From Platismatia glauca (lineage: Eukaryota; Ascomycota; Lecanoromycetes; Lecanorales; Parmeliaceae), in assembly GCA_963556305.1 (NCBI GenBank), contig OY745773.1, forward strand, positions 806,001 through 870,000: a stretch of 64,000 bases of DNA, given 5' to 3'. Both the position numbers and the translations under genes were made by a program. Shown piece by piece: positions 44,018 through 55,302 of this stretch. The notes under the pieces were generated by a model that was given only the letters and a program-made list of their open reading frames with translations, had not been told where the DNA came from and made no database searches. Within the stretch, counting starts at the first letter, position 1, and each line of letters opens with the position of its first letter.

Positions 44018-46561
44018 ATGGCAGACAAGGAGGCCACAGTCTACATCATAGATATGGGGAGGTCGATGGGTGAAAAGCGCAATGCGAGGAAGGAATCCGA
44101 TCTTGACTGGGCGATGACCTACGTCTGGGAAAAGATCACCAGTACAGTAGGTACGTGGTCAATCTCTCGGAGTAACCCAATCTGACAGAGCAAGATAGCT
44201 ACCGACCGAAAGACTGCCCAGCTTGGAGTCGTTGGGCTGCGCACGGATCGTACGACCCCTAAAACAAGTTGGCGATTGCGGACATTCATCCTTGTATAGG
44301 CACGGATAATGAGCTAGACAGCGAAGACAGCTTCCAGAACATATCTGTGCTCCAAGAAATCGGCCAGTGAGTGCCTTGCAACATCGGAAAGAGCTCGGCT
44401 CAAATTCTACAGACTCCTACTGCCGGGCTTGAAGGATTTACGGCAAAAAGTCAAAGTGAATGACACGGCCGTTGGTGATGGTATACGTGTCTCTTTAACT
44501 CTTGGAGGACTGTCTACTAATGGATTCAGCAATATCGGCCATTGTCATTGCCATCCAGATGATCACGAAGCACTGTAAAAAGCTGAAGTACAAGCGGAAG
44601 ATAGTCCTTGTGACTGATGGGCGAGGCCCTATGGATGCGGATGATGTATCGCAAATCACGGAGAAAATCAAGTCAGATGAGATAGAGCTTGTGGTAATGT
44701 ATGGAACAAATCAAAAGTTCAAAAGATTGAGAGTTGACGAGTAGTAGCGGAGTTGACTTTGACGATCCAGATTATGGATTCAAGGAAGAAGATAAAGAAT
44801 TCGAAAAGGTCTCTAATCACATCCAAGACATCAGAAATTTGCTTACGATATGCTACAGGTAGTCAATGAAACGACGCTCAGAGCTCTCGTGGAAGACTGC
44901 GAGGGCGTCTTCGGAACAATGCAACAAGCAATTGAAGAGCTGGGTATCCCGAGGCTCAAGACCACGAGACCCGTACCTTCCTACAAAGGTCAGCTTACCC
45001 TTGGAAATCCCGAGCAATACGATTCGGCTCTCTGCATCGATGTCGAAAGATATCCTAGGGTTATGCTCCGAAGACCGCTTGCAGCAAGTCAATATGTCCA
45101 ACGGTCCGATCTATCAAATGGCCATGTCAGCACACAATCTTCGGCAACAATGATGCCTGATGCGGATGGAGCCGACCCTGGTCCAATTCCCGCTGATGGG
45201 AACAGTTTAACTACTGTGAGGAATGCTCGAACCTACCAGATTCTTGATGAGGAGGCTCCAGGCGGCAAACGAGACGTTAGCAGAGATGACTTGGCCAAAG
45301 GCTATGAGTATGGGAGAACGGCTGTGCACATCAGTGAATCTGACCTTAACGTCACGAAATTAGAGACCCAGCCAGGACTCGAGATTATTGGGTTTATCCC
45401 CTGGTCGACTGTGAGTGCCCCATCCACAATCGTCATAGTAATGCTGTTTCTGACAGGACTTAGTTCGAGCGCTATATGACTATGTCAGTTTCCTGCGTCG
45501 TCATTGCCCAGAAAACGAACAGCAAAGCAATAATGGCATTGTCATCCCTGATACACGCCCTTTTCGAACTGGAATCGTATGCGGTTGCTCGCCTAGTAAC
45601 AAAAGCTGACAAGGAACCCTTGATCACCTTGCTTGCGCCATCAATCGAAGTAGATTATGAGTGTCTACTAGACGTGCAGCTACCCTACGCCGAGGACGTA
45701 CGCTCCTACAAATTCCCACCACTGGACAGGGTGATCACGGTGTCTGGCAAAGAAATCAGAGAACACCGGAATTTACCCAGTGATGCACTGAGCGCGGCGA
45801 TGGGCGATTACGTCGACCGCATGGATCTCTCTGACTTTGGGAAGGATGACGAAGGCAATCCGGCAGAGTACATGAATATGACCGAAACCTACTCACCTGT
45901 CCTGCATCGCATCGACCAAGCAGTCCGATGGAGAGCAGTGCATCCCACCGAGCCTGTCCCTCCTCCCTACGACATACTCACAAGATATTCGAATCCTCCC
46001 GAGGAGCTCGTCGCCGGGGCAAAGAAGAAGCTGGAGAAGCTCATCGCCGCCGCAGACGTCAAGAAAGTCCCGCCGAAAGTTCGGTCCCGGAAACGCAACC
46101 GAAACGAAATCAAACCCCTCTCCGGCCTCGACGTCGGCGCCCTCCTCGGGGCACATAAACCCAAAAAGACCAGAATCTCCCGCGAGAACCCCATCCCTGA
46201 GTTCAAGCAAGCTCTGGACTCGACCGAGTCCGAGGAGTCGATCTTTGACGCCGTGGCGCAGTTTGCCGCCATCATCGAAGCGCAGATCAGAGACAGCTTC
46301 GGCGACATCGCGTACGAGAGGGTGGTGGAGGAGTTGGGCGTGATGAGGGACGAGATGGTCGAGATGGAGGAGCCGGAGGCTTATAATGGGTTCGTGAGGG
46401 GGTTGAAGGGGAAGCTGTTGGGAGGGGAGCTGGGCGGTGATAGGAGGGAGATGTGGTCTGAGATCCGGCGGAACAAGCTCGGGTTGATTGAGAGGAAGAG
46501 CTCGGACAAGTCGAGGGTGGATGAGGATGGGGCGAAGGCGTTCCTGTCGTCTAGATTATGA
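44018..46561 (+). CDS. ku80: Ku80 subunit of the Ku DNA-end-binding heterodimer
   Basis: Eight exons (introns 44147-44194, 44250-44299, 44367-44412, 44481-44529, 44699-44747, 44809-44858 and 45411-45463) give 732 residues in frame. With Ku70 it forms the ring that caps double-strand breaks for non-homologous end joining and also protects telomeres. The N-terminal von Willebrand-like domain starts VYIIDMGRSMGEKRN and continues QLGVVGLRTD, KIVLVTDGRGPMDADD and VDFDDPDYGFKEED. The central beta-barrel region has ALCIDVERYPRVMLRRPLA and YEYGRTAVHISESD. The C-terminal arm and Ku80-specific helical domain run from about 480 to the end, with a KVRSRKRNRNEIKP basic patch. Length is normal for fungi and no break is seen. 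Confidence 0.93.
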
Positions 46562-46749
46562 TGTTGGTTTGTGGTGCGTGTCTAATGATGCCCACCCTTT
46601 CTAGCGCGTCAATCCGAAATAGAGCCAGGTATCTCAGCATTCACACAGATGACGCTTCCTTCACGATTGACCTCCTGCTCAGCTAGTATGCCCGATCGTC
46701 AACTCCCTCCTCATGCTCCGCACTACCCACCCTACCCTACCCTATCCAT

Positions 46750-47783
46750 CTACGCCGTCGCCCACAGCCCCGCCGCCTGCAGCCCCGACCCCACCGCCGA
46801 CCCCGTAAGCGTGCAGATGCCCCGCCACCAGCCGTACACGAAGCCGAAAGGCAGTTTCCTCACGGCCGCGTCGATTGGTATGACGTCTATGCCCGGTTCA
46901 GCGCTTCGCGTCGGGCGGTCTGTCATGATGTATACTCGGTCTGCGTCATGAGGAAGAGGAAGAGGATGAGGGGTAAATGGGGGCAAGAGGACGGAAACGA
47001 GAATCAGAAACCGGGAAAGAAAGAATAGGAGAGGAGGGGTTGGAGTACCGTATTTTTTACTGATGTAATACTTCCCGTCCGTCTGGTCCCGCGCCAGATC
47101 AAGCATCGTCACGATCCTCACGCCGTGCACGCGCGCGGCGCTGAAGGGGAGGAAGACGAAATTCACGCTCTCCTCCAGGTCGATGACGGCGCGCGTGTTG
47201 TCGGCGTCGAGGGTGACGTCTGGTTCGGTTTTTCTTTAGCTACGGAGGCTCTCGTCATTGTGGGCTTTGTGACGGGAGGGAGGGATGGATGAATGAATGA
47301 ATGAGTGGGAGAAAGAGATTGGCAACGTACGCACGAAGTGGATCTCGACGCGTCGCGTCAGGACTTTGTACACGGCGTAGACTTGCTTGATGGTGGAGAG
47401 GCTGTTGGGGGCGGATTTGACGTCGACGATGGGGTGCTGGAAGGCGGCGGTGGGGGTGAAGCTGGTGGGGGGGGGAGGGGTTAGGATGGTGGCGGTGGAT
47501 AGAGGGAAGAGAGAGTGTGAGAAATAGAGAGAGGGAGAACAAGGCATGCTAGGATGTTCTGGACGCTTTTTTCATAATCGCTTTATTCTGCGATCGAGAC
47601 GGACGGTCTTGTGGAATTCCACTTTTTCCGAAAGGAAACGTGACATGGTACTTATGAGCAGGGGGGCGGTGGTTCGGGAAAGCCTTACTACGTCTCCAAC
47701 GTCGATTTATGCACGGCCGGGTCATCGTTCTCGGTGAGGTTGCGGACGATGCGTTTGATCTGTTCGACGGACGGTTTCTCCAT
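46750..47783 (-). CDS. NTF2/SnoaL-like domain protein, small conserved fungal protein
   Basis: Four exons (47783-47692, 47461-47331, 47219-47049, 46940-46750) sum to 194 residues. It starts MEKPSVEQIKRIVRNLTEND. The core AFQHPIVDVKSAPNSLSTIK, VYKVLTRRVEIHFV, LDADNTRAVIDLEESVNFVF, ARVHGVRIVTMLDLARD and DGKYYISKKYDRVYI follows the NTF2-like fold seen in SnoaL-type proteins: a helix pair then a curved sheet, with a conserved HP in the first strand. The C-terminal GFVYGWWRGICTLTGSAVGSG is hydrophobic and could be a membrane anchor. No catalytic residues can be assigned. Its ends lie close to Ku80's stop, convergent. Confidence 0.72.
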
Positions 47784-48296
47784 GGCGGATGCGCCGGATG
47801 CGCGATTGGGGATCCGGGCGGCGGCTTCGCTGTCAGATCGCAGATAAGTATGGGGAGGACGAGGAGATGGGAGGTTGGGGAAGATCTGTGGGGAAGAATG
47901 GCAGATGCGAATGCTGAGTCTTGGACTCTCGGCTAGAGCGGCAGAACAATTGGATTACGATTCGGTCATCAAATGCAGATACACGGTCAGTGAACAGGCG
48001 TACGCTTTGGTTTGCGCCAGACTGTATTGCAGGCGAGGTGACGGAGACGGTGGCAGTTGAAGCGGTACACACTCTGAGAGCATTGCCGGGGGCAGTGCCA
48101 ACGACGAGGTTGAACCGCCGGGACCGTTATGTTATTGAAAGCTCAACCTGGTGCATGGCATGTATTTGAGGTTTCATACCTCTACCTAATTAAAACGTGA
48201 AATATGTCCGGGTGCCCCCCTCAGAAATGTTTGCATGGGTATCATCTAAAAACAAGACCACAAAACCAGGAGCCTTCTGTCTACGTCTCAATTCCT
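47784..48296. other. Intergenic, about 500 bases
   Basis: Upstream of the NTF2-like gene and downstream of the hydrolase gene, both minus strand. No further gene or repeat recognised. Confidence 0.4.
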
Positions 48297-50558
48297 TCAT
48301 CTCTCCTCGACCCACTCTTCGATCCTCTCCGCAACATCGTTCACAAACCACTGATACCTCTCCCCATCCACAAAGAAGAGCCCGCAATGAGCTCCCACCT
48401 CATCGACCCCTGACATAAACACCCTTACCCAGCAAGGATCAATCTGGCCATTCTCCTTCGACGGTAGCATGCAGAATTTCTTATCTCGCTTTACTTTTAA
48501 TTCTTTGGGCTCGGCGTCAGCACCGTCACCATCAGAATCCGCTGTTGACGCTGGCTTGGCTAGAGAAGCATTCTTGAGCTTGTCGCTCTCCACCTTTGCT
48601 CTTTGTTTTTCGGCCTTGATCCGTTCCTTCTCGCTCTTCTTTTGCTCTTCCCTCTCAGCCTTGGCTCTCTCTCGCTCTCCTTTCTCCATGCCGCGCTGCT
48701 CGGCTTTGATCCTCTCCTTGCCTTCTGCCTTTTCAAACTTCTCCCTCTCTTTCGCGGCCTTCTTCTCCCTTTTCTCAACGAGCTTTCGCTGATCAGCGAC
48801 CGCCTTGTCATGGTCTCTGACTGCTTGCCTGTAAGCTTTGACTTGGCGGGAATGCTGCTTTTCCGCGAGTTTGCGTGTGTCCTTGTCGATGTACAGAGCG
48901 GGGTCGAAAGGGGGAGGTTCTTTGGGGGCAGTGGGAATTGGGGGAAGAGATGGTGCAGCCCTTGAGGGCGGTGGGTCTGTCGTTGCGATGGAAGGGGCCT
49001 GAGAAGGGCTGGAGTCTGAGGTGTCATTGGAATTTCTAGGCTTGAGCACTGCTGGCCTATCATGGTCGTCGAGTTTTTCTTCCCGCTCATCATCAGTAAC
49101 AGGAGCCGGGTGCAAATGGTCCATTGCTTGGCTGGCGTCGGACACTACACCTTCATCGTCGGTCATGTCTTCGCTTGCAGTGAGAAAGGCTTTGTCATGG
49201 TCATGAGTGTCTTCTCCGGCTATCTCTTCGTCGTTCCGATTTGCAATGGAGATCCGAGAACTTAGATCTTGCGACCGATTGTCAAGAGCTTCTGAGCTCG
49301 CCTCGTGCATCTGCAGTGCCATCTGTGGTGAATCTCCATCGCGTTGATCAGTTTGAGTACCAGATGCAAGAGGCGATGGCTCCTTCGGCTTCTTCGGTCG
49401 GCCCGTACTTGCAGTGTAGTAATTCACAAATCTTATCCTCTTTGGTGTTTTCACATCCTCGAGAGCTCTGATCCTGCCATAACGATTTTTTAAACCACTA
49501 TAATCCGCCATAGCTCCGCCGAATTCAAGATGAGACTTCACATACGACTGTGTAGCTTTGCGCAGGTCGTCAGAATGTTTGTTAAGAAAATGCCAAGCGT
49601 TGCTCCAACCAGTACGCTGCGGTGACCGCACATCATTGACAAAAGGAGGGTCGAAGTTTGGATCCTTGGTCGGAGGCTCGAAAGCAGTGGATAGTGACAT
49701 GTTGGTAGTGGAGTTTGAACCTATTGGCGTCGAAGTTGATCTCGTAGCCTCTGAGCCAAAGTAAGAAGACGACGCAGAAGACTGTATGCCTTCGTTGGTC
49801 GACGTTCGAGTGACGTCCTGACTCCCAGCCCTGGTCTCCGCAGACTGCGGGGCAGGGGAATCTGGCGGTGGTCTGAACAGACTCCCAAGCCCACTAGCTA
49901 TGACACCAGGATGCATCCCCAAGAAGGGTGTATCGAAATTGATCGTCCCCAAGATTCGATGTTCTTCCAGCAAAGCTACCTCCGCAGACAGCAACCCTCC
50001 CATACTATGCCCGAGCAGCACGACATCCGTATCCGGCCCCTCATGCGGCTTTAACCATTCGCCAAACGCGTCCCTCGCAAACTCAATCGCTTTCCTACTC
50101 TTGTACTTGGGATAAATCTTCGTGTGCACCACATGGCTTCCGTCCAGCTTCACCGTCAATAAATTATGCACGTGAGCAGGGAAACTCTGAAAGCTGGTCT
50201 CATTTCCCATGAAACCGTGTATGTACACCAGCAAAAGTGTTCTTTTTCCGTCTGTCCTATTTCCATCTTCATCTGTACAAGCATCATCGTGGGGTACGAG
50301 CGATTGGGTCGAAGAAGAGCGAGGGTCTTGGGCGGTCCAGGAACCGTTTAAGGGTTGGGAGTGATAGATTGGTGCGGTCTCAGTGTAAGGAGGAGGAGCG
50401 TCTGGAGGGTGGTCTGGAAGGGAGTCGAGGGTAGCGCGGGGTGGTAGCGGAGGGGGTGGGCCGCGCTGAGGGGGAGGTGGTTGCTCTCCTCGATGCTCAT
50501 TTTCAGATGGAGGCCGGTAAGTCTCGGGGAAAAGGGTTTGATCATGTTTGTAACCCAT
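48297..50558 (-). CDS. Alpha/beta hydrolase (lipase-like) with long charged C-terminal helix
   Basis: An intronless 753-residue protein. The Pro-rich N-terminus (PPPPQRGPPPPLPPRA, then APPPYTETAP) could bind SH3 or WW modules. The hydrolase core follows: LLLVYIHGFMGNETSFQSFP (oxyanion HG), then DVVLLGHSMGGLLSAEVALL, whose GHSMGG gives the nucleophile serine, and INFDTPFLGMHPGVI. This resembles DUF676/PGAP1-like lipases. About 250 disordered residues separate it from a Lys/Glu-rich helical stretch (REKFEKAEGKERIKAEQRGM and onward) predicted as a coiled coil. A short C-terminal block, FCMLPSKENGQIDPCWVRVF with VDEVGAHCGLFF, may complete the hydrolase fold. Substrate unknown; cytoplasmic or membrane-peripheral. 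Confidence 0.85.
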   Translation of the reverse strand: MGYKHDQTLFPETYRPPSENEHRGEQPPPPQRGPPPPLPPRATLDSLPDHPPDAPPPYTETAPIYHSQPLNGSWTAQDPRSSSTQSLVPHDDACTDEDGNRTDGKRTLLLVYIHGFMGNETSFQSFPAHVHNLLTVKLDGSHVVHTKIYPKYKSRKAIEFARDAFGEWLKPHEGPDTDVVLLGHSMGGLLSAEVALLEEHRILGTINFDTPFLGMHPGVIASGLGSLFRPPPDSPAPQSAETRAGSQDVTRTSTNEGIQSSASSSYFGSEATRSTSTPIGSNSTTNMSLSTAFEPPTKDPNFDPPFVNDVRSPQRTGWSNAWHFLNKHSDDLRKATQSYVKSHLEFGGAMADYSGLKNRYGRIRALEDVKTPKRIRFVNYYTASTGRPKKPKEPSPLASGTQTDQRDGDSPQMALQMHEASSEALDNRSQDLSSRISIANRNDEEIAGEDTHDHDKAFLTASEDMTDDEGVVSDASQAMDHLHPAPVTDDEREEKLDDHDRPAVLKPRNSNDTSDSSPSQAPSIATTDPPPSRAAPSLPPIPTAPKEPPPFDPALYIDKDTRKLAEKQHSRQVKAYRQAVRDHDKAVADQRKLVEKREKKAAKEREKFEKAEGKERIKAEQRGMEKGERERAKAEREEQKKSEKERIKAEKQRAKVESDKLKNASLAKPASTADSDGDGADAEPKELKVKRDKKFCMLPSKENGQIDPCWVRVFMSGVDEVGAHCGLFFVDGERYQWFVNDVAERIEEWVEER

Positions 50559-51370
50559 CGTCGCATCGTGCTGGGTGAGGAGTCTGCCGATGGGGAGAAA
50601 GGTAGTTGATTGGGTCCCTGTTCTGAATGCAGGGTAGCGGAGGGGATTTCTTGACCACCCGAACGAATGTGAAGGAAATCATTTCAGGTATCATGAGCAT
50701 GGTTGACAGTTTGAATTCCATATGACACTCGCAGCATGGTATCTAGCTCTGACAAAAGCTGCCCCACATGGCCTGTTCCGTCCCACAATACTCCCCCATT
50801 TCGAGACCCCGCAACGTAGGACCTCCTCATGATTAAACACTGCTATAAGAACCCACTCCCCATCAATTATCCCGCCCCGGATCTGGCAGCGTCCCCTTGT
50901 TGTCGTAGAAAAAGAAAATCCGACAGTGGTGTCCTGCAGCACGCAGGCTAATGCAGGCCTGCTGAAGCACTGGGATGATCGCACGAGATGGATAGCTGTT
51001 GCTGTCCACGATGTGTCTGTTCAAGATGCTCGCCAGCTGATTGGTATCGTGTAACGGAGTGATATAAAGGCTGACGGATGGATCGACCGACTAGTATATT
51101 ACTCACACTCACCCCCATGCATTATGATCGACCGTATAGGAAAGACATGACGTGAAACTCTCCAGAGTCTCGATGGTATTGGTACAGCGGCCGGTGACAG
51201 GTCATTGGTAGTGGAGGAATCATTGATGGTTCCTCTGTTGCTAGACGATTATGACGGAAATGTAATTACACAAGAAAGAGCGATCGGAGGCGATGAACCA
51301 AACCCTCGACTATGATTGAAATATTGACAGTAGAAGTGAAGTTGATGTTTGAGAGATCAGGAACCATAGG
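50559..51370. other. Intergenic, about 800 bases
   Basis: Between two minus-strand genes. Contains the promoter of the hydrolase gene and the 3' end of the next. No repeats or frames worth calling. Confidence 0.4.
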
Positions 51371-53472
51371 TCAAGGCGGTGTGGTGTCCTCTCTGAATCT
51401 AGACCCGCGGGAGCCATCTTGGCTAGGATGACTTCGGCCAAGACCATCTCGGACTGGATGAAGCCCAGCTGGTGGCGGTGTAGCGCGAATGGGTCTTGGA
51501 GGTGCACCGCCACGGATTGAGCCAAAGCCGGGCTGGTTTATTACAGGCGTACGAGCAGGACCGGGTCGCATCTGTGCTGCTTCATCCCGGCGGCTAGGGC
51601 TTCCATGGCCCAGAGGGACATTCGAACGACCGGCGGAAGCCCCCAAAGGTGCAAAATATGTTGGTGACGACGAAGATCCAGGAGAGCTGGATGCTTCGGT
51701 CTGCTCTTCTGGTACGACACCGCCGTAGAAACCATGGGAGTCACGGTAGAAGGATGAACCTGATAGTGAATGGGGTGGAGAAGGTCGTTGACCGGGTAGA
51801 GGGTCATCAAAAGGGCTTCGGCCTTTGGCCACGCCTGCAGCCATACCTAGCCTAGCGGCGGCTCCGGTAGATCCAGCAGCAGGACCGGCAGCAGGAGGAT
51901 CACCCCAGCCATCACCACCAGACGCCAGTACAGATGGGAGCTTTCTTCCCGAGATCTTCTGGAAGCCTCGTTCGCTGGGAGCAGTGTCGGCAGTGGTCGC
52001 TGTTTGAGATGAAGTAGGTCTTAGACTTCGAAAGAAGCCAGCCGCGGCTATAGGAGCGGTGCTTGATCGTTGGGTCATATTACCAGATTGCGGCACTCCT
52101 CCGTGGCCTATGGTCTGAGGGACAGGCGGAGATATAGTCCTCCGATTGCCAAGCCTGCCACGTCGCCAACGGAACAACAGCAGAAGTATAACCAAGATCA
52201 TAGCCAAGCCTGCGACGCCACCGACGATTCCACCAACAAGGTCTTGTGTAGGAGGTGCACTACTGCCGCCTGAGCCACTATTTGAGCTTGGCGAAGGTGG
52301 GGGAGTTGGAGCCGTGTTGCCTGACTGGCCATTTCCTCCAGCACCTGCGGCACTAGCGCTGGATGTTACGGGTGCTAAAGATGCTTGACTTGAGAGCTGT
52401 GAGGATGCTGATGTGGATACGAATGTAGCGAACGTAGCAGATGTAGATGCTATTTGTTCAGAGCTTGTGCCAGAGGCTAGATTCTGGAGGGATGCACTGG
52501 GATTCGTCGCATCAGAGATGGAAGCCAACGCGGCGGAGATGCTGGCTGTTGAAGATTGCGATGCCGTCGGCAGTCCAAGGAAAGAGGGAGATATGGTACC
52601 TGACTCTGAGTTCAGGCTACTTGAGGTTGTAGTAGAAGCTATGAAATCGATCAATATGATAAAGTTTGGGTTGGACCGAAAAGCAGCTTACCTGACGTCG
52701 TTCCATTACGATTAGGGGCAAATTCATGTTTGTTCGGAGTAGGTGTAGGTGATGGAGCGGAAGGACTTGAACTGTGTTGCGGAATTGGGCTAGGCGACGA
52801 TGCAGGTGAGGCGGGAAAATAGGATGCAGAGAACTCTGGGATTGGCGATGGATTGGATGGCGGAGGCGTTGAAGGTGCCTTGACTATTTCTTGTGACAAA
52901 GAGTCGGGGATGATGTTATTTGGGCTGGCGCTGGCGACTGCAGGAGCTGGCGCCTGTGGTATAGCATCCAATTGCTTCACGGCAACAGCCTGAGCCTGAG
53001 CCTGAGCCTGAGCCTGCTCTGATGCGAGTGCCTGGTTTCTGGCATTTGCAGCAGCGACAGCTGCGGGAGGTGCCACTTGACCAGGGTGTGAACTGTCGTC
53101 TACTGTTGTCGATGGATTACCGCTCGGATGGGACAACGCTTCGCTGGCCGTTGTGGCAGGGACAGCCGCGTCTGCTGCAGAGGCTTGGACGATTTGTCGG
53201 GCGTGAACCCTTGCGGGCTTTGTGTCTGCAGACTCCAGAGGGTAGTGAGGACGTTCAACACCTTGGCTAGGAGGGTCGATGGCTTGGTTTCCATGCGCAG
53301 GATGTCCAGGCGCTCCGTGCGGAGGGAGCACAAGCTTAGGCACTATCGGCTTCTCGTTCTTGCTTGAGCCACCCAAACTGACCGCTCGTTCTCTGCCATT
53401 GTTAAAACTGAGCTCTTCGACCGATCCTCCCAAGTTTCGCTCGATCCTCCGTCTCTTGGACGGGTGTTCCAT
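51371..53472 (-). CDS. Single-pass membrane protein with mucin-like Ser/Thr region
   Basis: Two exons (53472-52692 and 52638-51371; 52-base intron) give 682 residues. The start MEHPSKRRRIERNLGGS is basic and has no signal peptide. An Ala/Gln region with QAQAQAQAQA (a CTGAGC-type microsatellite near 52990-53020) and Pro/Ser-rich sequence follow. Residues about 265-400 are Ser/Thr/Ala-rich like a glycosylated stalk. One strong membrane segment, LVGGIVGGVAGLAMILVILL, is followed by RWRRGRLGNRR as a stop-transfer. The tail is Gly/Pro/Ser-rich. The stalk-membrane-basic-tail order resembles fungal wall-stress sensor-like proteins. The KRRR start without a signal peptide is unusual and could mean the true first exon is elsewhere. 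Confidence 0.75.
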
Positions 53473-55302
53473 TGGACCTTTGGTCCAGGACCAGGACAGA
53501 TGTTTGATGTAGATGTGCTTAAAAATGAATGTATTTATCAGCAACCGGCAGGCTGGTTGTGTCGATTAAATGTTCGATTCAAATTCTGCTCCAAAGACAT
53601 AGGTGTTCAAGGGTAAATGGCTATGCTGGAAGAAGATATGGATGACTGAACGTATGCGAGTGGATGGCGTAGTGTTTCTGAGTAACACTGGGTTTACTTA
53701 TGTAATGATGGGACAACGTCTTTGCGCGGACGTTCTTCGCTCGTTGTTGCGGTCGAAGGTCAGCTTCGCCGGCGATTTTATTGATAGAATTATAGGCCTT
53801 GTAGGTAGGTAATGAATGGCTGCCAGTCAGAGACCGACGAATTAAGACTGTTTGAGCTGCTTAGAGTCAGTACTTTACCCCGCTGGCTACCCATAGCCAC
53901 AGGACACTCATCACCCACCTGTCTTCTATATGCGCATTATTGTGATATTCTGCTGCTGGTGACGAGACAGAGTCGCCGAGAATGGAAGTTCGAATGTGTA
54001 ATGAGTGTTAATTTTGCTGTTGATGTTTGTTGTGCGAAAGAGCTTCCACCCCCTTGGACTGCGACGGTGGGATTGGCGACTGGCGACCTTTGATTCGAAT
54101 CCGCCTGGCCCTCAAAGTGATCCACACCTCACAGCTCTTGCATCCACGATCCACGACACCGCCGACGACAGCTCGGGCGTGTCTTTGGGGATTCACGTTG
54201 TTGCGCAGGCGCGGGAGGAAGAAAGGAAGTCGAAGAAAAGGGTGGTTCAACAGTTGTGGGTGGAGATTAGCCAACAAGGGTTGAAGATTTAGATTCAGAC
54301 TGCCGCCGCTATCGTCTTTGCACCTTACTCAATGTAGTATAACGCGGGATTCTAGTCGGCACGGGTTCCTGGCTTTGAGAAAAGATGGGACAAGTGCAAA
54401 CGACGCTAGATTTCATTTCATTTCATTTCCGCGCAGCGTCAAAGACAAATGCAGGCTTCACTCAAGGCCTGAGCATGGTCCAATCAACGACGGTAGATAG
54501 ATGCATCAATGTAGAATGGGATCTCTCAGCGCGGAGAGCAATCTGTTTTTCGGAGATGGGCATCGAGTCTTTCATGCTCCATGCACCAATGCATTATCTG
54601 GGACGACATAGGGGAGTCTAGATTCTACGGTACCTAGATTCACATTAATACTCGTATGTACCTACAGTACAGTACTCTACCTTAGTATCGCAAGTGCTCT
54701 GTGGGAGTGACAGTGGGACTGTGCCGCAACAATAATGACCCTGCATCCAACGGAATTGCGCAAAGGACCATGGCAGCTCTGCCGACCCGCACTCTAGCTT
54801 TAATTGAGTCGTAAGATTGAGCCTCAGACGAGTAATAATAAAGTGGTCATAAACGAATAATACTCCGAATTATGCACCTCAAAATTATGAAAATGATCAT
54901 CGACAGGTACCATGCTACACAAATGCACAAGCGACTGGTGCGAGGCCTCTCATGACTTGGGTCAACGTGGCAATAGAAGTCATCATTGTACTGAACTCCA
55001 ATGATACGCCATGAGCCTTGCGTATCATCAGCAATTGTGATGACCTTTCTCCGCAGCGCCATCCTCATTATCATCTGTAAGCGCAAGGAGCCAATTCTGA
55101 TGAGCAATGTCTGTAGATGAGCAATGTCTGTAAGACTGGAATCCTCTAGAGCATGGTGTCTGATGTTGCCCTGGCCCTCGTAAAAAATGCATACAAGACG
55201 TGAAATGGTCCCAGCTTGAGTAACTTGCCTTGTGGTACCCATAAAATCCCTCTTCAAATCACCAGACTTGACCGGCTCCGGGTCTTGAGAGATTCCATGT
55301 GA
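53473..55302. other. Long intergenic region
   Basis: About 1.8 kb. It holds an ATTTC-type pentanucleotide run (about 54412-54430), a 17-bp tandem duplication at 55099-55132, and only motif-free frames, including a 136-residue minus-strand one at 54847-55257 just after the ING gene. No gene is supported. Confidence 0.4.
55099..55132. repeat. 17-bp perfect tandem duplication
   Basis: The word gatgagcaatgtctgta occurs twice in a row with no mismatch. Confidence 0.9.

Noticed and set aside
54080..54125. T-loop-like word gattcgaatcc suggesting a tRNA
   Set aside because: No matching acceptor, D-arm or anticodon stem could be folded around it.
54847..55257. 136-codon minus-strand frame downstream of the ING gene
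   Set aside because: No motif; contains the 17-bp tandem duplication and looks like 3' flanking sequence.
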